Below are positions 33,265 to 45,681 of a DNA stretch of 64,000 bases, piece after piece; within the stretch, counting starts at the first letter, position 1, and each line of letters starts with the position of its first letter. The notes under the pieces were generated by a model that did not search any database, was not told where the DNA came from, and worked only from the letters and a program-made list of their open reading frames with translations. The stretch is taken from NCBI GenBank assembly GCA_022577435.1, contig JAKOON010000007.1:10300926-10364925 (forward strand). The letters are read 5' to 3'. The position numbers were made by a program, and so were the translations under genes. Source of the DNA: Embiotoca jacksoni (lineage: Eukaryota; Chordata; Actinopteri; Embiotocidae).

Positions 33265-35661
33265 CTGCAGAGTAGAAGCTGCTGAGTCACTAGTCTCTGT
33301 GAGTCCTGTCCCTCTCGGTAAACTGGACACAATGTATCTGGAGCCCTTTGGCACAGGCTGTCTGACCACCATCTTTCCTTTCCTGGTCTCTGCTAGAAAC
33401 AGACTGTACCAGTAGGCATCGTTGGAGACCAGAGTGGAATCTGCGATGGTGGAGTTCCTCTCACTGATCACACTGTTCCTGCAGGGAGGAGCCGCTTTGC
33501 TGCTCTTGGGTTTCTGACACTTGAGCACGATGGTGACCAGTATGGTGATCAGCAGGAGAAATGACACGGAGCCCAGACCGATGACCAGATACAGGTTCAG
33601 GTCTGAAAAGATGTCATATTCCAGAGGCACCTCGGTCATGTCAGAGTAGGTCTTAACGGCAGTCTCCACTGTGGACAGCTTGATGGTGACTGTAGCAGAG
33701 AGAGCAGGCTGCCCGTTGTCCTTGGCAACTACAACCAGCCTCTGGTAGCGCGGATCTCTGTAACTGAACATCCTCATAGTCCGGATCTCTCCGTTGTATT
33801 GGTCCAGACTGAACAAGGTGGCATCAGTCACCTGCAGAAACTGGTAGGTAATCCGAGAGTTGTGCACTGAGTCCGTGTCCAAGGCTATCACCTTGGCAAC
33901 CAGGGAGCCTTTATCAGTGGATCTGGGGATCTTCTCCTCCACCAACGAGCCGTGAGCGCGCCACGGAGACACAATAACGGGAGCGTTGTCGTTCTGGTCC
34001 ACAATAATGATGTGGACGGTCACGTTACTGCTGAGTGGAGGAGAGCCAGAGTCTCTGGCCTCGATGTGGAAAAGAAACTCCGTCTCAATCTCATAGTCAA
34101 AAGTTTTGAGTGCGTAAAGATTGCCGTTCTCTGGATTGATGGAGAACAGCATGGACATGGAGGTGTTGGCTATCTCCTTCTCTAGGATGAAATAAACTAG
34201 ATACTGGTTTTCATGGAGGTCAGGGTCAAACGCAGTGAGGGAGCTGAGCAAGGCCCCAGGTGCGTTATTCTCCATCACACGTATAGTATAAAATGACTGG
34301 GGGAACTGTGGAACATTGTCATTAACATCCAGCAGCTCTAAAGTCATAGTTTCATTATCAGATAAAGGAGGAGAACCTCTGTCTGTGACGGTGAAAGTGA
34401 TGTCATATTCTGGGACCTTCTCACGGTCTAATGGCTCTGACACTACTAATTCATAATAGTTATCAGAGGACTCCCTCAGTCTGAACGGCATATTATCTGG
34501 AACATGAAGATCAACCACTCCATTATCACCTGAGTCTTTATCATTGACACTAACGACAGCTATCACTGTATCTAGTTTGATGTTTTCATTGACTGGACTC
34601 TGAAATGATTTAATAGATATTTCTGGGTGGTTGTCATTCATGTCTTCAACTACAATCTTTATGGTACATTGTCCTGATAAACTATTGGCTCCTTTGTCGG
34701 TTGCTATAATTTCCATATCATAAATCCTGAAGTCCTCATAGTTCAACATTCCCTTCACAGTAATTTCACCAGTGGAAGGATTCAGATGAAATGTTTCTTG
34801 TGTTTTTTCTGATGTATATAAACTGTATGAATAAGTTATATCAGAATTTGACCCTTCATCTAAGTCCGTTGCATTGAGATCAATAACGAGGCTTCCAATG
34901 GGAGAATTTTCCATTAATTGTACACTCTGACGGACTTTTTCAAAAGTAGGAACATTATCATTGGTGTCCAAAATACGAACAATAACACTGGCAGTACCAG
35001 AACGAGCAGGTGTTCCTCCATCTACAGCTGTGAGTATTAAATTATGAACAGCCTGCTGCTCCCGATCTAAAGCCTTTTTTAAGATCAAATCAGCAAACTT
35101 CGATCCGTCTCTACCTGTCTGAACTTCAATATTAAAGTATTCACTTTCACTCAGATGATATGTTTTCACTGAATTCGTTCCAACATCAGGATCAACTGCA
35201 TTACTGAGAGAGAATCGCTCTCCTTTTGGTGTCGCTTCAGATATATCTAAATGTATGGTGTCTCTCCGAAATTGCGGGGCGTTGTCGTTCATGTCCAGGA
35301 TTTCTACTTCTATATTAAAAATTCGAACCGGGTTTTCCAGTATCACTTCCAGTTTGAGATAACAAGACGCTGACGACTTGCTTGGACAAATATATTCTCT
35401 GTCAATCTTCTCCACAACATACAGCTCTCCAGTCTCTTTGTTCACATCCAGATATTTTTTGTTGGCGATGATATCAAGACGCATCTTCCTCTGATTCAGT
35501 GTTTTAACATCCAGGCTGAGATCGGTAGCGAGGTTCGCTACGACTGATCCATCTTTCATTTCCTCGGGTATAGAATAGTGAGTCACTGAGGTCGTTATTT
35601 GATAAACGAAGGAAAACAGAATAAGAACAACGAGCAGCACGTACCTTTTGCAAGACTCCAT
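33265..35661 (-). CDS. D-type protocadherin variable exon Dv7
   Basis: The exon has 799 codons, ATG 35661 (MESCKRYVLLV) and donor CAG|GTAGGA at 33265. Domains: signal peptide 1-25, EC1 to 131 (DMNDNAPQF), EC2 to 240 (DTNDNVPTF), EC3 to 348 (DMNDNHPEI), EC4 to 453 (DVNDNVPQF), EC5 to 563 (DQNDNAPVI), EC6 to about 672, membrane helix about 689-713, cytoplasmic stretch to 799 with AYWYSLFLAETRKGKM and KGSRYIVSSLPRG. EC1 has a C-x7-C loop. EC3 starts with an unusual FEKVRQSVQLMEN, shared only with Dv6. It also carries EIANTSMSM, shared with Dv1 while all others have EIVNT, and silent changes shared with Dv3, a mosaic expected from gene conversion. Confidence 0.96.
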
Positions 35662-36143
35662 TGTCAGAAAAGGTCCAATTATTGTGTCAATGCACAGAAA
35701 TTCACCCGATGTAACATCCGTTTCCAGCGATAATTAAATGTATTTATAGGTCTTTGATCTTTAACATCATCATATTGTTTTTTGAATCCCGAGGATATCT
35801 GGCAAGACAAACAAAAGAATCGCGTTTTCGGAGTACAGTTTCAGCTCCGCTGAGATGCTCGGCTTCTTCGATGTGTGCTACTGAAAAAATTAATTGTCAT
35901 GGCGTTCATTGTCCGGTGGATTCTGTAGGAAACAGCGCCACTTTTTAAATTTTTTAAAATTGTGTTAAATATGACACACGTAGAGAAGCATTTTACTAAA
36001 TAAATAGGAACTTAAGAGAAGTACGTTTTGCAGATGTTACTGAAAATAATTACTGTTGATTGATAAGGCTTTGGAACCTTTGAACATCCTCAATGCAAAA
36101 TTAAAATGTCACTTACTGTTGCTAAATGATAAACTCACAATAT
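35662..36143. other. Spacer between Dv7 and orphan unit 1
   Basis: It contains the Dv7 promoter and, from about 35943 to 36110, sequence nearly identical to 39225-39390 upstream of Dv6. Confidence 0.7.
35735..35945 (-). promoter_or_regulatory. Dv7 promoter: CSE-like, RE1-variant and TATA boxes
   Basis: In transcription order: CSE-like AGTGGCGCTGTT (35931-35942), an RE1-derived box (plus strand TTTCAGCTCCGCTGAGATG, from 35839), and a TATA box CCTATAAATA (35741-35750) about 80 bp before the ATG. The RE1-derived box has CTCCGC in place of CACCACGG, so REST binding is doubtful. Confidence 0.68.
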
Positions 36144-36304
36144 ACTGCAGAGTGAAAACTGCTGAGTCAAAATAACGGCCAGCGCGTTTTTGCCATGGAG
36201 TTTCAGCACCACGGAGGTGTCCTCTTGTCTCACTGACACTTTGACAACTATTCATGATCATGACTTTAATGGCCTGGTATTTCACTATCAAAACAGCACC
36301 ACCC
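36144..36304 (-). pseudogene. Orphan unit 1: collapsed D-type V exon with promoter
   Basis: A full promoter (CSE-like AACAGCACCACCC at 36292-36304, RE1-like TTTCAGCACCACGGAGGTG from 36201) is followed at once by 36144-36168, which matches the last ~25 bp of the D exons (CTGCAGAGTGAAAACTGCTG against CTGCAGAGTAGAAGCTGCTG). The exon body and 5' leader are missing. The donor is broken here: the plus strand reads TATACTGCAG where siblings have CTACCTGCAG. The join lies at the same place as in orphan units 2 and 3, so one old deletion was copied. Confidence 0.7.
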
Positions 36305-36547
36305 TTAAGGTTTTGAGAGATGGTTTTAAAATTAGTTTATCATGATCCTCCATGGTCATATTTGTAATTGTTTCAATTGGCAATAAAACTGAGTGACCAC
36401 TGCAGATATTTTGAATCATTAGATCAAGTGATGTTGTTTATGAACTTAACTGATTAAGTTTAATGACTTGACACAATGTATAATCGGGGAGGATATGTCA
36501 CTCAATATTGAGAAATGATACATACAAAATATACGCTGCATTCCTAC

Positions 36548-38944
36548 CTGCAGAGTAGAAGCTGCTGAGTCACTAGTCTCTGTGAGGCCTGTCCCTCTTG
36601 GTAAACTGGACACGATGTATCTGGAGCCCTTTGGCACAGGCTGTCTGACCACCATCTTTCCTTTCCTGGTCTCTGCTAGAAACAGACTGTACCAGTAGGC
36701 ATCGTTGGAGACCAGAGTGGAATCTGCGATGGTGGAGTTCCTCTCACTGATCACACTGTTCCTGCAGGGAGGAGCCGCTTTGCTGCTCTTGGGTTTCTGA
36801 CACTTGAGCACGATGGTGACCAGTATGGTGATCAGCAGGAGAAATGACACGGAGCCCAGACCGATGACCAGATACAGGTTCAGGTCTGAAAAGATGTCAT
36901 ATTCCAGAGGCACCTCGGTCATGTCAGAGTAGGTCTTAACGGCAGTCTCCACTGTGGACAGCTTGATGGTGACTGTAGCAGAGAGAGCAGGCTGCCCGTT
37001 GTCCTTGGCAACAACAACCAGCCTCTGGTAGCGCGGATCTCTGTAACTGAACATCCTCATAGTCCGGATCTCTCCGTTGTATTGGTCCAGACTGAACAAG
37101 GTGGCGTCAGTCACCTGTAGAAACTGGTAGGTAATCCGAGAGTTGTGCACTGAGTCCGTGTCCAAGGCTATCACCTTGGCAACCAGGGAGCCTTTATCGG
37201 TGGATCTGGGGATCTTCTCCTCCACCAACGAGCCGTGCGCGCGCCACGGAGACACAATAACCGGAGCGTTGTCGTTCTGGTCCACAATAATGATGTGGAC
37301 GGTCACGTTACTGCTGAGTGGAGGAGAGCCAGAGTCTCTGGCCTCAATGTGGAAAAGAAACTCCGTCTCAATCTCATAGTCAAAAGTTTTGAGTGCGTAA
37401 AGATTGCCGTTCTCTGGATTGATGGAGAACAGCATGGACATGGAGGTGTTGACTATCTCCTTCTCTAGGATGAAATAAACTAGATACTGGTTTTCATGGA
37501 GGTCAGGGTCAAACGCAGTGAGGGAGCTGAGCAAGGCCCCAGGTGCGTTATTCTCCATCACACGTATAGTATAAAATGACTGGGGGAACTGTGGAACATT
37601 GTCATTAACATCCAGCAGCTCTAAAGTCATAGTTTCATTATCAGATAAAGGAGGAGAACCTCTGTCTGTGACGGTGAAAGTGATGTCATATTCTGGGACC
37701 TTCTCACGGTCTAATGGCTCTGACACTACTAATTCATAATAGTTATCAGAGGACTCCCTCAGTCTGAACGGCATATTATCTGGAACATGAAGATCAACCA
37801 CTCCATTATCACCTGAGTCTTTATCATTGACACTAACTACAGCTATCACTGTGTCTAGTTTGATGTTTTCATTGACTGGACTCTGAAATGATTTAATAGA
37901 TATTTCTGGGTGGTTGTCATTCATGTCTTCAATTAAAATTTGTATGGTACATTGTCCTGATAAACTATTGGCTCCTTTGTCGGTTGCTATAATTTCCATA
38001 TCATAAATCCTGAAGTCCTCATAGTTCAACATTCCCTTCACAGTAATTTCACCAGTGGAAGGATTCAGATTAAATGTTTCTTGTGTTTTTTCTGATGTAT
38101 ACAAACTGTATGAATAAGTTAGATCAGAATTTGACCCTTCATCTAAGTCTGTTGCATTGAGGTCAATAACGAGGCTTCCAATGGGAGAATTTTCCATTAA
38201 TTGTACACTCTGACTGACTTTGTCAAAAGTCGGTGCATTATCATTTGTGTCTAAAACATGAACAATAACACTGGCAGTACCAGAACGAGCAGGTGTTCCT
38301 CCATCTACAGCTGTGAGTATTAAATTATGAACAGCCTGCTGCTCCCGATCTAATGTCTTTTTGAGAATCAAGTCTGCAAACTTTGAACCTTCCCTTCCAG
38401 TCTGAACTTCAATATTAAAGTATTCACTTTCACTCAGATGGTATGTTTTAACTGAGTTTGTTCCAACATCAGGATCAACTGCATTACTGAGAGAGAATCG
38501 CTCTCCTTTTGGTGTCGCTTCAGATATATCTAAATGAATGGCGTCCCTTCGAAATTGCGGGGCGTTGTCGTTCATGTCCAGGATTTCTACTTCTATATTA
38601 AAAATCCTTAGTGGGTTTTCTAGTATTACTTCCAGTCTGAGATAGCAAGACGCTGAAGATTTTGTGTTGCAAATATATTCTCTGTCAATCTTCTCCACAA
38701 TATACAGCTCTCCAGTTTCTTTGTTCACATCCAGATATTTTTTGTTTCCGATGATGTCGAGACGCATCTTCCTCTGATTCAGTGTTTTAACATCCAGGCT
38801 GAGATCGGTAGCGAGGTTCGCTACGACTGATCCATCTTTCATTTCCTCGGGTATAGAATAATGAGTCACTGCCGTCGATATTTGATAAACGAAGGAAAAC
38901 AGAATAAGAACAACGAGCAGCACGTACCTTTTGCAAAACTCCAT
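36548..38944 (-). CDS. D-type protocadherin variable exon Dv6
   Basis: The exon has 799 codons from ATG 38944 (MEFCKRYVLLV), aligned to the MESC start of siblings; ATG 38962 six codons upstream is an alternative. Donor CAG|GTAGGA at 36548. EC1 loop C-x7-C (CNTKSSASC). EC3 opens FDKVSQSVQLMEN like Dv7, and EC3 ends with a private QCTIQILIEDM. EC4 to the donor is array-identical. Both the exon and its 5' spacer are close copies of Dv7, so the pair looks like a recent tandem duplication. Confidence 0.96.
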
Positions 38945-39496
38945 TATCAGAAAAGGTCCCATTATTGTGTCTATGTACGGAAATAACCCAATGTAATGTC
39001 CGTTTTCAGCGATAATTAAATGTGTTTATAGGTCTTTGATCTTTAACATAATCATATTGTTTTTTGAATCCCGAGGATATCTGGCAAGACAAACAAAAGA
39101 ATCGCGTTTTCGGAGTACGGTTTCAGCTCCGCTGAGATGCTCGGCTTCTTCGATGTGTGCTACTGAAAAAAATAATTGTCATGGCGTTCATTGTCCGGTT
39201 GTTTCTGTAGGAAACAGCGCCACTTTTTAAATTTTTTTAAAATTGTGTTAAATATGACACACGTAGAGAAGCATTTTACTAAATAAATAGGAACTTAAGA
39301 GAAGTACGTTTTGCAGATGTTACTGAAAATAATTACTGATGATTGATAAGGCTTTGGAACCTTTGAACATCCTCAATGAAAAAAAAAAAGTCACTTAACT
39401 GATTAAGTTTAATGACTTGAAGCAATGTATAATCGGGGAGGCAATGTCACTCAATATTGAGAAATAATACATACAAAATATACACTGCATTCCTAC
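38945..39496. other. Spacer between Dv5 and Dv6 (no orphan unit)
   Basis: It holds the Dv6 promoter, then sequence matching 35943-36110, and then joins directly at about 39391 to sequence matching 36440 onward. The roughly 330 bp containing the orphan unit in the sister spacer are absent. Confidence 0.7.
39018..39226 (-). promoter_or_regulatory. Dv6 promoter: CSE-like, RE1-variant and TATA boxes
   Basis: The layout is that of Dv7: AGTGGCGCTGTT (39213-39224), the TTTCAGCTCCGCTGAGATG box (from 39121) and CCTATAAAC (about 39023-39031) some 85 bp before the ATG. Confidence 0.68.
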
Positions 39497-41887
39497 CTGC
39501 AGAGTAGAAGCTGCTGAGTCACTAGTCTCTGTGAGGCCTGTCCCTCTTGGTAAACTGGACACGATGTATCTGGAGCCCTTTGGCACAGGCTGTCTGACCA
39601 CCATCTTTCCTTTCCTGGTCTCTGCTAGAAACAGACTGTACCAGTAGGCATCGTTGGAGACCAGAGTGGAATCTGCGATGGTGGAGTTCCTCTCACTGAT
39701 CACACTGTTCCTGCAGGGAGGAGCCGCTTTGCTGCTCTTGGGTTTCTGACACTTGAGCACGATGGTGACCAGTATGGTGATCAGCAGGAGAAATGACACG
39801 GAGCCCAGACCGATGACCAGATACAGGTTCAGGTCTGAAAAGATGTCATATTCCAGAGGCACCTCGGTCATGTCAGAGTAGGTCTTAACGGCAGTCTCCA
39901 CTGTGGACAGCTTGATGGTGACTGTAGCAGAGAGAGCAGGCTGCCCGTTGTCCTTGGCAACAACAACCAGCCTCTGGTAGCGCGGATCTCTGTAACTGAA
40001 CATCCTCATAGTCCGGATCTCTCCGTTGTATTGGTCCAGACTGAACAAGGTGGCGTCAGTCACCTGCAGAAACTGGTAGGTAATCCGAGAGTTGTGCACT
40101 GAGTCCGTGTCCAAGGCTATCACCTTGGCAACCAGGGAGCCTTTATCGGTGGATCTGGGGATCTTCTCCTCCACCAATGAGCCGTGCGCGCGCCAAGGAG
40201 AGACAATAACCGGAGCGTTGTCGTTCTGGTCCACAATAATGATGTGGACGGTCACGTTACTGCTGAGTGGAGGAGAGCCAGAGTCTCTGGCCTCGATGTG
40301 GAAAAGAAACTCCGTCTCAATCTCATAGTCAAAAGTTTTGAGTGCGTAAAGATTGCCGTTCTCTGGATTGATGGAGAACAGCATGGACATGGAGGTGTTG
40401 ACTATCTCCTTCTCTAAGATGAAATAAACTAGATACTGGTTTTCATGGAGGTCAGGGTCAAACGCAGTGAGGGAGCTGAGCAAGGCCCCAGGTGCGTTAT
40501 TCTCCATCACACGTATAGTATAAAATGACTGGGGGAACTGTGGAACATTGTCATTAACATCCAGCAGCTCTAAAGTCATAGTTTCATTATCAGATAAAGG
40601 AGGAGAACCTCTGTCTGTGACGGTGAAAGTGATGTCATATTCTGGGACCTTCTCACGGTCTAATGGCTCTGACACTACTAATTCATAATAGTTATCAGAG
40701 GACTCCCTCAGTCTGAACGGCATATTATCTGGAACATGAAGATCAACCACTCCGTTATCACCAGAGTCTTTATCATTGACACTAACGACAGCTATCACTG
40801 TATCTAGTTTGATGTTTTCATTGACTGGACTCTGAAATGATTTAATAGATATTTCTGGGTGGTTGTCATTCATGTCTTCAACTACAATCTTTATGGTACA
40901 TTGTCCTGATAAACTATTGGCTCCTTTGTCAGTTGCTATAATTTCCATATCATAAATCCTGAAGTCCTCATAGTTCAACATTCCCTTCACAGTAATTTCA
41001 CCAGTGGAAGGATTCAGATTAAATGTTTCTTGTGTTTTTTCTGATGTATATAAACTGTATGAATAAGTTAGATCAGAATTTGACCCCTCATCGAAGTCTG
41101 TTGCATTTAGATCAATAACGAGGCTGCCAATGGGAGAATTTTCAGTAATTTTAAAATTGTAAATTGTTTTGTCAAATGTCGGTGCATTATCATTGGTGTC
41201 TAAAACACGAACAATAACACTGGCAGTACCAGAACGAGCAGGTGTTCCTCCATCTACAGCTGTGAGTATTAAATTATGAACAGCCTGCTGCTCCCGATCT
41301 AATATTTTTGTTAAAATCAAATCGGCAAACTTCGACCCTTCTCTTCCTGTCTGAACTTCAATATTAAAGTATTCACTCGTACTCAGATGATATGTTTTCA
41401 CTGAATTAATTCCAACATCCGCATCAACTGCATTGCTGAGAGAAAATCTCTCTCCTTTTGGTGTCGCTTCAGAAATATCTAAATATATGGTTTCTCTTCG
41501 AAATTGCGGGGCGTTGTCGTTCATGTCCAGGATTTCCACTTCAATATTAAAAATTCGCAATGGGTTTTCCAGTATCACTTCCAATTTTAGGTAGCACGAT
41601 GATTTTGTGTTGCAAATATATTCTCTGTCAATCTTCTCCACGATATACAGCTCTCCAGTTTCTTTGTTCACATCCAGATATTTTTTATTTCCGATGATGT
41701 CGAGACGCATCTTCCTCTGATTCAGTGTTTTAACATCCAGGCTGAGATCGGTAGCGAGGTTCGCTACGACTGATCCCTCTTTCATTTCCTCGGGTATAGA
41801 ATAATGAGTCACTGCCGTCGATATTTGATAAACGAAGGAAAACAGGATAAGAACAATGACCAGCACGTACCTTTTGCAAGACTCCAT
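39497..41887 (-). CDS. D-type protocadherin variable exon Dv5
   Basis: The exon has 797 codons from ATG 41887 (MESCKRYVLVI); in-frame ATGs at 41905 and 41935 are alternatives. Donor CAG|GTAGGA at 39497. EC1 loop is the short C-x5-C (CNTKSSC). EC2-EC3 (RRETIYLDIS, DADVGINSVKTYHLS, YNFKITENS) are nearly the same as in Dv2, 9.5 kb away, rather than in adjacent exons; a private change DFDEGSN lies in EC3. EC4 to the donor is array-identical. Confidence 0.96.
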
Positions 41888-42369
41888 TGTCAGAAAAGGT
41901 CCCATTATTGTGTCCGTGCACAGAGATTCACCCAATATTATGTCCTTTTTTTTTCGATTATTAATTTAGTTTTTAGGTCTTTGATCTTTAAAATAATCCA
42001 AAATTTTTAATCCTGATTTTATCGGGGTGCCGAGAAAAACCGAATCGCATTTACGGAGTACAGTTTCAGCTCCGCAGAGCTGTCTGGCAGCTTCAATGTG
42101 TACTACTAAAAAAAAATCAATCATGACGTTCGGTGGTTTCTCTAGAAAACAGCGCCACCTTTTACTTAAAAAAAAAAAAAAACTTGGTTAAACGTTGAGA
42201 TGCATTATAATGGTTAAATATGAATTGACGTATTTTTTCAGATGTGACTGAAAAGAACCCCTTTTGATTGATAAAGCTTTGTGATCTTTGAACATCGACA
42301 ATGCGAAATCAAGTGTCAGTTAATGTTGATAAATGATATATTCAAATCTAAATTCACAATATATATTAC
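41888..42369. other. Spacer between Dv5 and orphan unit 2
   Basis: It contains the Dv5 promoter (42060-42162) and AT-rich sequence aligning with the other D spacers. Confidence 0.7.
42060..42162 (-). promoter_or_regulatory. Dv5 promoter: CSE-like and RE1-variant boxes
   Basis: AGGTGGCGCTGTT (42148-42160, transcription sense) and the plus-strand box TTTCAGCTCCGCAGAGCTG (from 42064). The TATA position seen in Dv6 and Dv7 is degenerate here (CCTAAAAAC). Confidence 0.65.
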
Positions 42370-42530
42370 CTGTAGTGTGGAAACTGCTGAGTGAAAAAAG
42401 TAAAGTCTGTTTTTGGCCTGGAGTTTCAGCACCACGGAGCTGTCCTGTTGTCTCACTGTATGCCCGATGAGAACTATTCACTGTCATGGCTGTCATGGGC
42501 TGGTATTTTACTATCAAAACAGCGCCAGCC
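42370..42530 (-). pseudogene. Orphan unit 2: collapsed D-type V exon, donor intact
   Basis: The same collapsed structure as orphan unit 1. The promoter has CSE-like AACAGCGCCAGCC (42518-42530) and the RE1-like box TTTCAGCACCACGGAGCTG (from 42424). The exon remnant 42370-42392 retains a usable donor (TACAG|GTAAT). Nothing codes for cadherin repeats, so any transcript could only supply a short leader. Confidence 0.7.
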
Positions 42531-42779
42531 TTGACGTTTTGAGAGACTTGTTTAAAATGTGTTAAACATGAACCTCCATAGTAATTTTGTTTTCGTTGTT
42601 TCAGTGGGGGGTAAAACTGAATGACCACAGCAGATATTTAAAGGGGAATTATTAAATCAACTCAAGTTGTGTTTGAACTTTACGGATTTATGTTTAATGA
42701 CTTAAAACAATGTATAATGGAGGAGGAAATGTCACTGAATATGAATAAATAATATGTAAAATATACACTGGATTCCTAC

Positions 42780-45167
42780 CTGCAGAGTAGAAGCTGCTGA
42801 GTCACTAGTCTCTGTGAGGCCTGTCCCTCTTGGTAAACTGGACACGATGTATCTGGAGCCCTTTGGCACAGGCTGTCTGACCACCATCTTTCCTTTCCTG
42901 GTCTCTGCTAGAAACAGACTGTACCAGTAGGCATCGTTGGAGACCAGAGTGGAATCTGCGATGGTGGAGTTCCTCTCACTGATCACACTGTTCCTGCAGG
43001 GAGGAGCCGCTTTGCTGCTCTTGGGTTTCTGACACTTGAGCACGATGGTGACCAGTATGGTGATCAGCAGGAGAAATGACACGGAGCCCAGACCGATGAC
43101 CAGATACAGGTTCAGGTCTGAAAAGATGTCATATTCCAGAGGCACCTCGGTCATGTCAGAGTAGGTCTTAACAGCAGTCTCCACTGTGGACAGCTTGATG
43201 GTGACTGTAGCAGAGAGAGCAGGCTGCCCGTTGTCCTTGGCAACAACAACCAGCCTCTGGTAGCGCGGATCTCTGTAACTGAACATCCTCATAGTCCGGA
43301 TCTCTCCGTTGTATTGGTCCAGACTGAACAAGGTGGCGTCAGTCACCTGAAGAAACTGGTAGGTAATCCGAGAGTTGTGCACTGAGTCCGTGTCCAAGGC
43401 TATCACCTTGGCAACCAGGGAGCCTTTATCGGTGGATCTGGGGATCTTCTCCTCCACCAACGAGCCATGTGCGCGCCACGGAGAGACGATAACCGGAGCG
43501 TTGTCGTTCTGGTCCACAATAATGATGTGGACGGTCACGTTACTGCTGAGTGGAGGAGAGCCAGAGTCTCTGGCCTCGATGTGGAAAAGAAACTCCGTCT
43601 CAATCTCATAGTCAAAAGTTTTGAGTGCGTAAAGATTGCCGTTCTCTGGATTGATGGAGAACAGCATGGACATGGAGGTGTTGACTATCTCCTTCTCTAA
43701 GATGAAATAAACTAGATACTGGTTTTCATGGAGGTCAGGGTCAAACGCAGTGAGGGAGCTGAGCAAGGCCCCAGGTGCGTTATTCTCCATCACACGTATA
43801 GTATAAAATGACTGGGGGAACTGTGGAACATTGTCATTAACATCCAGCAGCTCTAAAGTCATAGTTTCATTATCAGATAAAGGAGGAGAACCTCTGTCTG
43901 TGACAGTGAAAGTGATGTCATATTCTGGGACCTTCTCACGGTCTAATGGCTCTGACACTACTAATTCATAATAGTTATCAGAGGACTCCCTCAGTCTGAA
44001 CGGCATATTATCTGGAATATGAAGATCAACCACTCCATTATCACCTGAGTCTTTATCACTGACACTAACTACAGCTATCACTGTGTCTAGTTTGATGTTT
44101 TCATTGACTGGACTCTGAAATGATTTAATAGATATTTCTGGGTGGTTGTCATTCATGTCTTCAACTACAATCTTTATGGTACATTGTCCTGATAAACTAT
44201 TGGCTCCTTTGTCGGTTGCTATAATTTCCATATCATAAATCCTGAAATCCTCATAGTTCAACATTCCCTTCACAGTAATTTCACCAGTGGAAGGATTCAG
44301 ATGAAATGTTTCTTGTGTTTTTTCTGATGTATATAAACTGTATGAATAAGTTAGATCAGAATTTGAGCCTTCATCTAAGTCTGTTGCATTGAGATCAATA
44401 ACGAGGCTTCCAATGGGAGAATTTTCAATTATTTTTACGTTGTAAATTGATTTGTCAAATGTCGGTGCATTATCATTGGTGTCTAAAACATGAACAATAA
44501 CACTGGCAGTACCAGAACGAGCAGGTGTTCCTCCATCTACAGCTGTGAGTATTAAATTATGAACAGCCTGCTGCTCCCGATCTAACGTCTTTTTCAAGAT
44601 TAAATCTGCAAACTTCGATCCGTCTCTTCCTGTCTGCACCTCAATTGTAAACTGTTCACTTTCACTTAAATAGTATGTTTTCACAGAATTGCTTCCAACG
44701 TCAGGGTCAACAGCGTTGCTCAATGAGAATCTTTCTCCAGCAGACGTTGACTCAGAAATGTCCAAATGAATCGCATCTCGTCGAAATTGTGGGGCGTTGT
44801 CATTCATGTCCAAAATTTCTAGTTCTATGTTGAATATTCTCAAAGGATTTTCAAGTATAACTTCCATTTTCAAGTAGCACAAAGTGAGTGTTTTAGTACA
44901 AATATATTCTCTGTCAATCTTCTCCACAACATACAGCTCTCCAGTCTCTTTGTTCACATCCAGATATTTCTTGCTGGCGATGAGGTCGAGACGCATCTTC
45001 CTCTGATTCAGTGTTTTAACATCCAGGCTGAGATCGGTAGCGAGGTTCGCTACGACTGATCCCTCTTTCATTTCCTCGGGTATAGAATAATGAGTCACTG
45101 AGGCCGTTACATGATGGACGAAGGAATAGAAAATTAAAAACGCCACGTACCTTTTCTGTGACTGCAT
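42780..45167 (-). CDS. D-type protocadherin variable exon Dv4
   Basis: The exon has 796 codons from ATG 45167 (MQSQKRYVAFL), chosen by alignment with Dv2 (MQSHKRYV); the open frame extends to an ATG at 45260 whose extra 31 residues look unlike a leader. Donor CAG|GTAGGA at 42780. EC1 loop C-x6-C (CTKTLTLC). EC2 is distinctive: SESTSAGERF, DPDVGSNSVKTYYLSESEQFTIEV. EC3 opens FDKSIYNVKIIENS. EC4 to the end is array-identical except LHIPDN, shared with Dv2. Confidence 0.95.
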
Positions 45168-45344
45168 TGTTGCATCGGACAGCGGGATTGTCCTTTTGTT
45201 TACCGTTTGATGCACGTCAGTCGATATAATGTACGTTTCCACTGGTTTACGAGTTTGCAATTAAGGTCTCCATTTCACCCTTATTAGAGCTTTAAATCCG
45301 GGAGTATTTTGACGAATAAACGAAATCGCCTTTCTCTCAGTTAA

Positions 45345-45452
45345 TGTAAGATTCAGTTCGCGGGGCTGTCCTTCTGTTTGAATGGCAAACTGCTTTAGTG
45401 ATTCACTATCATGGCGACCGCGTTGCTTTCACTGAGTAAACAGCGACACACT
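45345..45452 (-). promoter_or_regulatory. Dv4 promoter: diverged CSE-like and RE1-like boxes
   Basis: GTGTGTCGCTGTTT (45438-45450, transcription sense) keeps the CGCT core; the plus-strand box ATTCAGTTCGCGGGGCTGTC (from 45351) corresponds to the RE1-like element. The TATA box is not clear. Confidence 0.5.
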
Positions 45453-45681
45453 CTGTAAAGAGCAGAATCAAATAATCTATTTAAAATAGTTAATCTCGAG
45501 AAAACGACAATGGTTTAGCGTTTAGAGGTGAGTTATAGAGGAATGGCTACTGCAGATATTGCTGAAAGATGTTGGTTAATTTTTTTCTAAGCCTTACGTT
45601 TTGATAGAAATAGTGTGTGACAACAAATGGCAAGTTAATTGACAGTTGAATATACAAGGGACATGTTAACTTTATTCCTAC
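45453..45681. other. Spacer between Dv3 and Dv4 (no orphan unit)
   Basis: Only about 230 bp separate the Dv4 CSE from the Dv3 donor. A fragment CTACTGCAGATATT at about 45550 matches the far flank of the orphan units, so the orphan unit itself has probably been lost here. Confidence 0.55.
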
